DNA from: Lutjanus erythropterus
Taxonomy: Eukaryota > Chordata > Actinopteri > Lutjaniformes > Lutjanidae
Reading direction: 5' to 3'
Assembly: GCA_020091685.1 (NCBI GenBank)
Contig: CM034607.1
Span: 25,789,753 to 25,853,752, forward strand
DNA: 64,000 bases
Under the pieces are notes generated by a model that did no database searches, was not told where the DNA came from, and was given only the letters and a program-made list of their open reading frames with translations. The position numbers and the translations under genes are program-made. Below are positions 47,501 through 54,225 of this stretch, one piece after another. Position 1 is the first letter of the stretch, and each line of letters begins with the position of its first letter.

Positions 47501-48391
47501 CTCAGGAAATCTTTGATTGTAAATCGTTGGTATTTGCTGACATGTTAAACAATCTGAAACAAATGATTAATTGAGAAAATAATACATTATAGTATACTAT
47601 GGTACAATAATAGATAAAAAAAAAAATAATTGTTGGCTGCAACCCTGATAAAGTATTTTAAATAAAACTGTTTTAACTGAGTTTCAAAAAAAATACATAT
47701 ATCAGAATTTGTCCATAAAGGCCCACAGCTAACTTCAGGTAAATAAAACAATAACCAGACAAAGTCCAACAGCAACAAGAGGGTAACTGAAAACGGCATA
47801 CGTGACAGTGGAAATCAGTGATGAAATATGCCCATGTACCTGTTACTGACTTAACTGTTTTACAGTCTTAACAGTCTTTGTCAGCAGCAGCAGGGAAGTG
47901 GAATAATAACCCGAGCTCAAATGATTAAAAGACCATGAGAAACAACTTATTTCTATTTCTGAAGGGCAGAGGAGGGTGCGTTTTTACTCTATTTACGCCC
48001 CTGTGATGGTAATAAACGTAGCCTGAGGGTAGAGATAATGCTTACAAACACCAGTAGCCTCAAATTAACACATTCACACTCACTCATTGACACACATTTG
48101 CAAACATATCAGCCTGAAACATCTATCAAGAGGAGTAACTGCATCCTCTTCTCATGATGCCACTTCTGATAAGTGTAGTTTTTTTTTGCAACAAACCCGG
48201 ATGCACTCATTTAAAGAACTTATAATTACCGCCATGAAACCTAAAGAGGAGAAGTTTCATACTCACAGTTCCCACGTCGACTAACCCAGCGTTGTTTTTA
48301 ATATAGTAAAATCCCAGCATTCATAATAATGAGCATAAGAGACAGAAAGTAGCGAGACAATCTGTGCCGCTTCACTTACTTTGTATTTCAT
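6887..48391 (-). CDS. nedd9: NEDD9 (HEF1/Cas-L) adaptor protein, full spliced gene
   Basis: Spliced coding region of seven exons: 48391-48380, 27224-26811, 13503-13405, 12112-11975, 10522-9350, 8636-8547 and 7426-6887. All junctions are GT-AG and phase 0, giving 821 residues. Order: SH3 (about 5-65, ALYDN at 10-14, WW at 43-44); substrate domain with 15 YxxP motifs (88-338); serine-rich stretch and helical bundle (about 357-544); YDYVHL at 606-611; FAT-like C terminus (about 690-821). NEDD9 rather than BCAR1, EFS or CASS4 is supported by the MKYK start, the SH3 segment ILTVIEQNTGGLEGWW, the RLSFSSTGSTRS motif and FERQQKELL. Human NEDD9, from memory, is 834 residues. Known family role: a non-enzymatic scaffold at focal adhesions and the centrosome; FAK and SRC phosphorylate its YxxP tyrosines to dock CRK and similar SH2 proteins, driving migration, and it also activates Aurora A. 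The reading frame is intact. A lineage-specific duplicate cannot be excluded from one window. Confidence 0.95.
7427..8546 (-). other. nedd9: nedd9 intron 6
   Basis: AT-rich, with no coding signal. It contains a diverged GATTAATTGAGAAAATAATC dispersed-repeat fragment near 7718-7740 and the TCTG repeat against the donor. I recognise nothing else in it. Confidence 0.85.
8483..8544. repeat. TCTG tetranucleotide microsatellite
   Basis: About 14 TCTG units on plus (CAGA in the transcript), interrupted once by TCTC, ending three bases from the last base of exon 6 at 8547. The donor GTGAGA is effectively the first degenerate unit of the repeat. Confidence 0.95.
8547..8636 (-). CDS. nedd9: nedd9 coding exon 6: linker to C-terminal domain
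   Basis: 30 codons, residues 613-642, beginning GKDDFERQQKELLDKENIIK. The acceptor is TTCTTCTTGCAG and the donor is CAG|GTGAGA. The sequence is strongly charged and probably helical. It matches the conserved segment after YDYVHLQ in human NEDD9 (GKEEFERQQKELL). The intron that follows consists of CAGA repeats starting only a few bases after the donor. Confidence 0.95.
8637..9349 (-). other. nedd9: nedd9 intron 5
   Basis: 713 bp, AT-rich. Around 8878-9070 there are GGTTAACCAGCATC and opposed TTAGTTT/AACTAATCTTAG segments, suggesting a degraded foldback element. No exon-like signal is seen. Confidence 0.8.
9350..10522 (-). CDS. nedd9: nedd9 coding exon 5: substrate domain end and serine-rich helical bundle
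   Basis: 391 codons, residues 222-612. The acceptor is TCTCCTGCAG and the donor is CAG|GTAAAT. The first third holds seven YxxP motifs (Tyr223, 239, 253, 271, 295, 313, 338), mostly YDVP, YDFP or YDIP. A serine-rich run follows at about 357-383 (RLSFSSTGSTRSSMSTSSSS). Residues about 386-544 are helical and match the four-helix bundle of Cas proteins, with ENCSWALNALA and DDLDRFVMVSRTVPDDAKQL as family landmarks. A variable linker leads to SWMEDYDYVHLQ at the exon end, the SRC SH2-binding motif of the family. DVTD at 350-353 and EDYD at 604-607 lie where human NEDD9 has caspase sites. The exon is GC-richer than the surrounding introns. Confidence 0.96.
10941..11130. repeat. dispersed repeat, ACTAATGATTATTTT type
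   Basis: Begins GGCTGCCACTAATGATTATT and ends TAATCATCACAGCTCC, with an internal TCTTGTTTTGTCC and a pyrimidine/AT core. Related copies are at 13868-14140, 39793-40115, 41082-41325 and 42008-42380. It is a short non-coding element common in fish; I give no family name. Confidence 0.7.
11385..11405. repeat. CA microsatellite
   Basis: About ten CA units within nedd9 intron 4. Confidence 0.9.
11975..12112 (-). CDS. nedd9: nedd9 coding exon 4: substrate domain
   Basis: 46 codons, residues 176-221. The acceptor is CATGTTTCAG before GTGTACGATATC and the donor is GGG|GTAAGA. It carries three CRK-type docking motifs: YDIPPG (Tyr177), YDVPPS (Tyr198) and YDVPPS (Tyr213). The last two sit in near-repeat units ending QGVYDVPPS, a sign of internal duplication within the substrate domain. 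Both junctions are phase 0, so exon skipping would shorten the docking array without a frameshift. Confidence 0.95.
12113..13404 (-). other. nedd9: nedd9 intron 3
   Basis: 1292 bp, about half of it occupied by a copy of foldback family F (12250-12870). No coding or RNA signal in the rest. Confidence 0.8.
12250..12870. mobile_element. foldback element family F, copy 2
   Basis: The interior repeats in inverted form: CAAACTCCATTGTCAAAC against GTGAATGGAGTTTGGTGG, and CTCACAGAACACAGGAGTTG against CAACTCCTGTGTTCTGAGAG. The right terminal block ACCTCATGCAACCCCACTTC matches copy 3. The left terminal block is missing or too diverged to see. Confidence 0.8.
13405..13503 (-). CDS. nedd9: nedd9 coding exon 3: substrate domain
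   Basis: 33 codons, residues 143-175, beginning VVTPTRLGQ and ending DLYDVPPSRSQG. The acceptor is GATCGGACAG behind a pyrimidine-rich CCCTCTCCCTG stretch, and the donor is GGG|GTACGT. It aligns with the human segment that starts VITPVRTG and contains one YDIPPS motif; here the motif is YDVPPS at Tyr166. The human YVYEY segment is replaced by YTFSPG, so one or more tyrosines of that stretch are missing. Both ends are phase 0, so skipping this exon would keep the frame. Confidence 0.93.
13868..14140. repeat. dispersed repeat, ACTAATGATTATTTT type
   Basis: Starts AGGGCTGCAACTAACAATTA and ends ATTGACTAATCACTTCAGCT, matching the copy at 10941 in layout. Confidence 0.7.
14240..14910. repeat. local tandem repeat, about 212-bp unit
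   Basis: GGTGGGTTTTATTG occurs at about 14338 and 14549, with a variant at 14762. ATTAAGAGCAGGA or a close form recurs at about 14418, 14632 and 14847. Three diverged units, each with GCTAACATTAGC-type words. Confidence 0.85.
19085..19108. repeat. CA microsatellite
   Basis: Short CA tract with one CG interruption, in intron 2. Confidence 0.85.
20003..20170. repeat. dispersed repeat, copy B
   Basis: Inverted relative to 2490-2665. Carries TTAGCATGCTAACATTT and AAACACAAAGTACAGCTGAG. Confidence 0.65.
22763..24054. mobile_element. candidate non-autonomous DNA transposon
   Basis: The left end GGGGTGTCAAACATATGGGCC and right end AATGAGTTTGACACTCCTG are inverted relative to each other (GTGTCAAAC against GTTTGACAC). 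Between them is about 1.29 kb with no transposase frame. Internal segments near 23095 and 23580 share TTGACTC motifs and may be a nested element. Confidence 0.6.
26811..27224 (-). CDS. nedd9: nedd9 coding exon 2: SH3 domain and first YxxP motifs
   Basis: 138 codons, residues 5-142. The acceptor is TTTCTGCAG before AACCTGATGGCC and the donor is AAG|GTGAGA. The SH3 domain covers about residues 5-65: ALYDN in the RT-loop region, the paired Trp at 43-44, and SLHGRQGIAPGN including Pro56. In the family this domain binds polyproline motifs of FAK, PYK2 and PTP-PEST. After a Ser/Ala/Gln-rich spacer come YQKP (Tyr88) and three YQVP motifs (Tyr99, 117, 126), which open the substrate domain. The ATG at the third codon of this exon could act as an internal start but would remove the N-terminal edge of the SH3 fold. 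Confidence 0.96.
27495..28325. mobile_element. foldback element family G, copy 1
   Basis: The left half has GACTGATGCCACTCTC and TTAGCTTAGCACAAACACTGG. The right half has the inverted counterpart CTGTTTCCAGCCTTTATGCTAAGCTAAG and ends AGTGCCAGCCTGTTCCTTTAA. A second copy is at 43040-43580. Confidence 0.75.
28985..29440. repeat. local tandem duplication, about 300-bp unit
   Basis: AAGCCACACTGCTGCTGACT near 29092 and AAGCCACACTTGTGCTGACT near 29393 both run into TTTAAATCTTCAT. The preceding CAATAAAA(T/C)..CTAAAAAA blocks also align at the same spacing. Confidence 0.8.
32764..33050. repeat. dispersed repeat, GGGCTGCATGAT type
   Basis: Begins AATAGGGCTGCATGATGTGG and ends near TGCAGTTACACCCTAAA, with GCAATTTCGATAATATTGC inside. 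A short non-coding element of a type abundant in fish, related to the copies at 33091 and 34340. Confidence 0.65.
33091..33372. repeat. dispersed repeat, GGGCTGAACGAT type
   Basis: Starts GGGCTGAACGATTTG and ends TCGATTAATCGTGCAGCC, so the ends are roughly inverted. TGATATGATTTGCAATAT is shared with 34340-34450. Confidence 0.7.
34303..34450. repeat. dispersed repeat fragments
   Basis: TTTAAAGGGACAGTTCAGAT at 34302 matches the terminus of foldback family F. It is followed at about 34340 by AGAGCTGAATGATTTAGAG and CAATATGATTTGCAATAT, a partial copy of the element at 33091. Confidence 0.6.
35272..35283 (-). CDS. nedd9: candidate alternative nedd9 first exon (MWTR)
   Basis: The minus strand reads ATG TGG ACG CGG and then GTTTCTTG, a usable though non-consensus GT donor. 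The ATG has G at -3 (GTTGCCATG). The exon encodes MWTR and ends in phase 0, so splicing to the SH3 exon at 27224 gives MWTR-NLMAKALYDN. From memory, a human NEDD9 isoform begins MWTRNLMA, the same four residues; this match is the main argument. The surrounding 34.8-35.5 kb has little repeat content, as expected for a conserved exon and promoter. The weak points are the short length and the suboptimal donor. No transcript evidence is available here. Confidence 0.6.
38380..38830. repeat. local tandem repeat, about 191-bp unit
   Basis: GTTCTCTGAATATTCTTC near 38430 and GTTCTCTAAATATTTTTC near 38621 start aligned units of about 190 bp, with CAGTTTAGTCCTC-type and GCTAGTTAGCCACTCTAG-type blocks. 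A partial third unit ends near 38830. Confidence 0.8.
39793..40115. repeat. dispersed repeat, ACTAATGATTATTTT type
   Basis: GGCTACAACTAATAGTCATT, TGTTTTGTCCATAAAATGCC and a TTTCAGCTATGA end fit the same layout as the copy at 10941. Confidence 0.65.
41082..41325. repeat. dispersed repeat, ACTAATGATTATTTT type
   Basis: TTGTTTTGTTCACAAACCAAAG, GACACATGAGAAGCTGAAATC and TGATTAATCAACTAATCATTGCAGCT match the element at 10941. Confidence 0.65.
42008..42380. repeat. dispersed repeat, ACTAATGATTATTTT type, two pieces
   Basis: CTAGAGCTGCAACAATTAATCG opens the first piece. A second, in opposite sense, ends AATAACTGTTAGTTGCAGCCCT. ACATTTTATGGACCGAAC is the internal landmark. Confidence 0.65.
42713..42743. 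repeat. TCC trinucleotide repeat
   Basis: About nine CCT/TCC units in intron 1. Confidence 0.9.
43040..43580. mobile_element. foldback element family G, copy 2
   Basis: GGAATAGTTTGACTTTTTGGG, GATACCACTCTCACAAAAATG and AACACTGGAAACAGGAAG on the left; CCCCCTGTTTCCAGTCTTTATGCTGAGCTAAGC and CTGAAAGTGGTATGATC on the right. The two halves are inverted copies, as at 27495-28325. Confidence 0.8.
45040..45890. repeat. local tandem repeat, about 300-330-bp unit, three copies
   Basis: TTATCAAATATGTTG recurs near 45222, 45555 and 45853. Each is preceded by GATGTTAGCTAG-type and GTTAGCATTCAACC-type blocks. The units differ by small insertions and deletions and substitutions. Confidence 0.85.
46801..47386. 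mobile_element. foldback element family F, copy 3 (full length)
   Basis: The left end TTTAAAGGGATGGTTCAGAT then AAAGTGAGGTTGTATGAGGT is mirrored by the right end ACCTCATACAACCCCACTTC then AATCTGAACTTTCCCTTTAA. The interior also folds back (CCAAACTCCATTGGC against CCAGTGGAGTCTGG). About 586 bp, with no coding frame. Confidence 0.88.
48380..48391 (-). CDS. nedd9: nedd9 coding exon 1 (MKYK)
   Basis: Only four codons are coding: ATG AAA TAC AAA, followed directly by the consensus donor GTAAGT. MKYK is the N terminus of the main human NEDD9 isoform (from memory), and the exon ends in phase 0, matching the AAC (Asn) that opens the SH3 exon 21 kb away. The ATG has A at -3 (CTGCAAAATG), a good start context. 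The exon is too short for ORF-based prediction. It was placed by the MKYK match, the donor and the promoter-like sequence just upstream. Confidence 0.9.
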
Positions 48392-48760
48392 TTTGCAGCT
48401 CTTCTGTCTCGGTGACTCCGGTAAAAAAAAGTGAGAAATATATCCGCTTTTATCGCCTCAAAGAGCGCACATCTGAGTCGTTTGGAAGGCAGGAGTGTTT
48501 TTCTGTGTGGTTAACCAGCCATCCAGAGCTTCATAGACCGAAGAAACACACACACACACACGTTATGAATCTCTCCGAGCCCCGGACCGCTTCTCTCTAC
48601 TCCTCTGCCCAGAATCGCTCTTCACCACATTGACTGTCGAGCAGCTCGTTTGCATGGAACGCCGCTGATTGGTCGAAAGAAACATCGATCCCGCCCACTT
48701 CCCCTCCCAGCGCCCCGCTCCGTTCCAGAGTGACGTAATTATCATAATACAACGGTAGAT
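48392..48760 (-). promoter_or_regulatory. nedd9: nedd9 main promoter and 5' UTR
   Basis: Just upstream of the MKYK start on the minus strand lie, moving outwards, a CA tract within the presumed 5' UTR (about 48547-48561), a CCAAT box (ATTGG on plus at 48668-48672), a GC box (CCCGCCC on plus at 48690-48696) in a C-rich stretch, and a CRE-like TGACGTAA at 48731-48738. An octamer-like ATGCAAAC is near 48650. The stretch is CpG-richer than its flanks and has no TATA box I can identify. The transcription start, probably about 48560-48650, is not resolved. Confidence 0.6.
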
Positions 48761-48764
48761 CAAT

Positions 48765-51700
48765 GTGGGGATATTCTTAGGAAATTAAATATATTTTATT
48801 TTCTTTCAACTGTGGTTCAGTAATATGTGATAAAGCATGAATGTTTTTTCACTCCCTTTTTCTTTGTTTTTTGGAGCATAATCATACTGTGTGTTTTATA
48901 AATATTACATCACTATTAAAGATATGCCAGATTAGCTATTAGCCGATCCTGTTTGTCGTGAACCCATAGTACAGACTATTTTGGTATTACTTTGATACTG
49001 ATGAAAACTTTAAAATGAGTCAAGTTCTGGTGTTATAATAGTTACTATGACTGAAAAGAAGCACCGATCTTGACGCAAAGTGTGGCAAAGGTATTTAGTG
49101 TTATGATTCTGAATCATTTCTGAATCATTTGATGCTGTCCTACATCACTCTGCTGGCTAATCACTAGCTAATTATATAGACTATCTGGTATAGTTAGCTA
49201 GAAAAAGTTAAAATTGATAGATATAAAATTGTATTACTCATTTGTCTTAGTACTTTGGGGGATAATAATGCTCTAAGTTTTTTAACGATCGTATTAACTC
49301 TGTTAATGCCAAATTAGCAATTAGCAGGTCCTGTTTATAATGAACCCATAGTACAGACCACTATCACTGGATTACTTATGAAAGCTTACAAATAAGATGA
49401 TTCTTGGTCAAGTTCTGGATGTGTAACTCGAGTTATAACTGAAAACAATTAAAAGTTTTGAGGCAATGTGTGAGAGTCAGGTAAATATATAGCTACATGA
49501 TTTGCAATCATTTTGATGTCCTGCAAGGTTTTTAACAAAAAACTGCCAACTGAAATCCAGAAACTAAATGGTCAAATGCAATTTTGGCTATTTATATTTA
49601 GACTATACGGTATAGTTAGCTAGCTGCCCCAAATCACAAATTAAACACATACCCTTTTGTTAGCTGCTCACTAGCTAATGGTCTGGTTAGCTAGTGTGTA
49701 AACATACAGCTAACAAAAAATTTGTTTGTTGACCGATTCACAAACTAAATGCATATTGTTTTGCTTGCTTCTCACTACCTAACTAGCTAACAATGAAGTT
49801 AGCTAGTGTGTGGATGTACAGCTAGCAACAAATTTGTTGGTTAGCATTTAGCTAGCTGCCCCAAATCACATGTGACTGTGTACATTTATGTAACTGACAC
49901 CAAGTTCAAGATGACACAAGTCAAATTAGTTTTTTGACACATATTTAGCATGTAGCAAGACATGGATAAATATAAATATTTAACAATGGGACACAGGATT
50001 AGGACTGAGAGAATGTAGGCAATATTCAATATTCAAAAAGCAGTAAATTAAACATATCTGACCTGATTATGTCAAACAATACATTCATCTATAACTATGT
50101 CACTAAAAAGTTTATTAAAAAAAAAAAAAAAAGTACATGTAGATGGAAGAAGAATAATGTCCAAAATAGCCAAATATTTTAGGTACAATAATTTTTACGT
50201 GTTTTGATTTAATACATATCAAGTTCTTGCAGCTTATATGAGTGTTGGTTGTTTTTCTCTGAAACAGTTAAACCCTGAATGTTGAAGGGAAGTGTGATTA
50301 TGTAGCATTTTCTTCCGCTGCGGCTTCAGAAAAAAAATTACAAAACCCGGGAACATAACAACAGGATCATCCTGCTCTTCGATGAATAAATAAATAAATG
50401 CATAAATAAGTAAGTTTCTCTCTGAGCTGCAGCCTCGTCTTTCCAAAGCTGTGCTGCACTGCAGAGCTCAGGTGGTTGTGATTGTTAAAGTTCAGTGACT
50501 ACAGCTTTTGATTCATGTTAGGCTGCACAAAAACGATTTCTCTTGTGATGTTAACATTTGATGAAGATGAAGGAATACAGGTAAAATGAAGAAAAAAATA
50601 TCCTGGAATACTTTTTATTTTAGTATCATTACAGAACTTTACATGCTCCACACTATAATGATAAACCGTTTCTTTAAACTTAAAATAGTGGCCAGGCTGC
50701 ATTAAAATTTTAATTTGACTGAATTTGAGGGGACAAGTTGAAGTAATTTTGTAATGATTCAAAACAAATACACATTTCTAGTCAAATAAAGTTGATACAG
50801 TTCAGTATTTGAAAAAGTAATGTCTCCAGGAAGCTTAAGATATTAAGTTGAACAAACAAAACTTCAGTCAGTTACAGTTTGAAACTTAAAACTACAGAAA
50901 AGAAGTCTCTTTTAACTCTCAAACAATGCATCATTTTTCTTTAGAAACCCAATTTAAGTTGATTGAACTCTCTACGATACATGCATTCAACTCATCATTT
51001 CAAGTCAAAACAACTAATTTTTATAAGTTCTCAAGAGCTCTGAATTAATAAAATATGAAGTTAATGAGAAAAGGTTAGTTAATTCCACCAATTTCCTGTC
51101 TGATTTTCACAGTGCATCATAGGAAATGCTCTTCAGAATTAGGAGGAAGCTAAATTGAACACGAAACAAAACTATGGTTCACAAATCCTTTTTTGAGAAT
51201 TATTCCATAAAACGGTGGTCTTTGGAGGTTTCTCCTACACACACAAATGACAATACTGTTTCTAATTTGCTCAACAAGCACAAGTGCAACCGAGAACTGG
51301 TTAATTTGAAGAATCTAATCACAAAGGACAATAAACATGACAATAAAACAGATAAGCCTCTTTGTACAGTTCAAAATGCAACTTGCAATAGATTCCTGAT
51401 ACAACACTTAACGACACGACAAAAACATGCTTTTTACCCTTTCTCAACGACAGTACATGTTATTTTAAATAGATTTACATTAATATGTGGGTTATTTTTT
51501 AGTTCTCACCGTGCTCAGATGATAGCAGAGATGTCACCTCCGTGTCTCAGCTCAGCATCTAATGGAGGTGACAAGAAACACCCAAGCTGCTCTCTGACAA
51601 GATGACAAGCTGGCAGGAAAGCCTTTCGCTTCTTTGCATCACTCTGTTAACACCTCCTCTGTGCACACAGCGCCATGTCTGCAAAGTTATTGCACTCCAA

Positions 51701-52500
51701 ATCTGCTTGTCATGAACGCAGAAAAAAATAATTCTGACTGTCATTTACTGTAAATGCCTTGCACACAAAACCTTTAATGTGCGCAGTAAATAATTTTGAG
51801 CTGCTGGGGGAAAAAAAGCTGAGAAAAAAAACTTGCAATAAATGTTTCAGCTTTGGGCTCAACTCAAACTCTTAATTTTGTAAAAGGTTTTCCACCAAAT
51901 AATCTTATTTTGACATAACTTACTTTTATTCTTTACAGCAACTTGAAACTTTGAGTTTTATAAACCCCCCAAAAATTTTGTTTCCAAAAATTATTGAGTA
52001 AACTCACTGAAGCCAAAGTGAATGATGTTTAATATTCTGATATTTTCAATTAAAACCATTTATTTTTCAGGCACCTAAATAATGACAAACAAGGGTCAGC
52101 TCACTGTTTTTGAAACACAATATTTTGAGTTAAAAACTCAAAGATTCAAGTTTGTCTAAAGAAGAAAACTAAATTCTCAAAACTTTTTAAAAAGTTCAAA
52201 ACTGAAAAGTTTCCTTGAAATTTTGAATTTGTCTCTTTACAGTGTGATTCAACCAAAATATGTAAGTTAACTGAACTTGGGTTGAAGAAAGTTTTTGGCG
52301 TTCTGATATTTTGGATTCTTCAGAGTAGCCACCTTTTGCTTTGATGACAGGTTTGTACACTGTTGGTGTAATCTGGACCACTTCTTATAAAAACAAAGAG
52401 AAAACACTGAAGGAGAAGTTGACTGCGCCTGTATGTGAGCAACATATCTGCCTGTTTGTTATTATTGAGCCTGTTTTCTGTAAAGAGGCAGAGACCTCCT
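48765..52500. other. upstream flank, no gene seen
   Basis: AT-rich DNA with a local tandem duplication at 48925-49900 and a poly-A run near 50117-50132. A dispersed-repeat segment near 52137-52190 (AGATTCAAGTTTGTCTAAAG) is shared with 31003-31060 in intron 1. No recognisable exon or RNA gene. Confidence 0.65.
48925..49900. repeat. local tandem duplications with GCTAGC words
   Basis: GAACCCATAGTACAGAC occurs near 48960 and 49339. AGCTAGCTGCCCCAAATCAC is near 49617 and 49851. GTTAGCTAGTGTGTGG or a close form is near 49688 and 49798. Several nested periods (about 380, 234 and 110 bp) are visible. Confidence 0.8.
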
Positions 52501-53166
52501 GTAATTAGCCTGCCTCTCACGTGCTTCCGAATGCTCTAATTTGTGTCAGCTCATTTATTACAATCACAGGGACCCTATCGACTCTCATTGTCCCCTGTGA
52601 ACAGTCATATCCTCAGATGAATGCCTCTTGTAGGGCACTCAAAACACTCGTTTGTGTAATATACACCGTGCCCAGCTGGAGACCATTCTCCGGGCCACAA
52701 GTGGGTACGGGGGTCTATTCTTTTCTGTGTATGGCATGTGATTATGCGCCTGCGAGCACCTGTTTCCTATGACAAACACAACTCATTTTCCCATCTGTTT
52801 ATATCAGCGCTTTGGAAGAAAACAGCCTGAAATAAGCCAAAAAGGTTGTTTATCCCCTCTTCACAACATTTGGCTGGATTGAATGAGTCCATTAGTCTTC
52901 GGTCTCCGGTGGCGTGCCATTTCGGCTGGTTTCAGCTCCAGCCTGACACGCATTATCAGCTCGTCGCTGGTAGAAATGAGAGATTTGGAGAGTCGAAAAT
53001 CGTCCTCGCAAGCTTTGAGCCTCAGCCCCCAAATCCTCCCTTTGAATCTCGGCGGAGAAGTCAAACAATCAGCGGCCAGGGGAAGATTTGTATTGGCATC
53101 AGGGCTCCGGTGGTCGTGCCCGGTCGCCATGACAACTGCCACCATGGCCGCAGTATTTGTGGTTTC

Positions 53167-54225
53167 ACACACTCCAAAAAAGGTTTATTCCTGCAGGACT
53201 GGGGTTCTAACCAGAACCATTTGCTTCTGTTGAAGAATCAGGGGTTCTTTATAAGACTGAAGGTTCCATTAAGAACCCTTTTCGTCCAAAAAATCCAATG
53301 CAAGGATGGTTGAGTTTTGTCCATTGTAAAAGGGTTCTTGGGAGAACTCCCTCAGTGGGTTCTACATAAAATCTCTGGTGTATAAGAGTTCTCCGTAGAA
53401 CCCTCTGTGTGTTCTAGACAAAATTTTTGAATGAAAAACTGTTGTCAGTAGGACCCACGGGTAGGTTGTAGATAAAACCTCTGGAATATAAAAGGGTTCT
53501 TGGCAGAACCCCCTGTAGGTTCTAGATAAAAAAATTCAGAATAAAAAAGGTCTCAGTTGAACCCCCTGGTGGGTTCAAGATAAAATCTTTGGAACATAAG
53601 GAGAACTCCCTGTGTGAGCTCTAAATAGAACCTTTGAAATACTTAAAGATGCTCAGTAGAACCCCCTTGAGTGGGTTCTAGATACAGCCTTTGGAATATT
53701 AAAGCGTTCTCAGGAGAACCCCCTGACTGGTTCGAGATACGTCCTTTGGAATATGAAAGGGTTCTTGGTAGAATCCCTTGAGTGGGTTCCAGATAAAACT
53801 TACAGATACATAAAAGGGTTCTCAGTTGAACCCCCTGTAGCTTCTATACACTTTTGGAATAAAAAAAAAGCTCTCAGTAGAACGTTGTGGTGGATTTGAG
53901 ATAAAAATCTTTGGAATATAAAAAGCTGGTTGCATGGTTTCTTGTTAGCACCCAGAAGGTGGAAAGGTTCTTGATAGAACCCCCAGAGAGGGTTCTGGAT
54001 AGAATTATTACACCATAGAAATCGATAGAATTATTGCATCATAGAATCGTTTTGTGTGAAACCTTTCACAAATGATTCTACGTATAACCCTTTAAGTTGG
54101 TAAGTAGAACTCTCTGAAAGGGTTTCAAGTGGAAACCTTTAACCCCAAAAAGGGTTCTCCTATGGGGTGAAGCAGAAGAACTTTATGGTTCTAGTTAGCA
54201 CCTTTATTACTCACAGTGTATACTG
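53167..54225. mobile_element. element with internal GGTTCT/AGAACCCC minisatellite
   Basis: About 1.06 kb of 55-65-nt degenerate units reading roughly GGGTTCTCAGTAGAACCCCC, then a GGGTTCTAGATAAAACCTTTGGAATAT-type spacer. The outer ends ACACTCCAAAAAAGG and ACCTTTATTACTCACAGTGT look like weak inverted termini, suggesting a DNA element with an expanded interior. No transposase frame. Confidence 0.75.

Larger units (their letters stand above)
27225..48379 (-). other. nedd9: nedd9 intron 1 (21 kb)
   Basis: Holds the candidate MWTR first exon and several repeats listed separately. Low-repeat islands that could be regulatory are at about 29690-30110, 33440-34160, 34760-35860, 39185-39610, 41330-41870, 44230-44960 and 46050-46700. 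No second gene is recognised on either strand. Confidence 0.7.

Noticed and set aside
52846..53313. 155-codon frame on plus
   Set aside because: It runs from a complex island into the GGTTCT minisatellite, and no protein similarity is recognised. Treated as possible non-coding conserved DNA.
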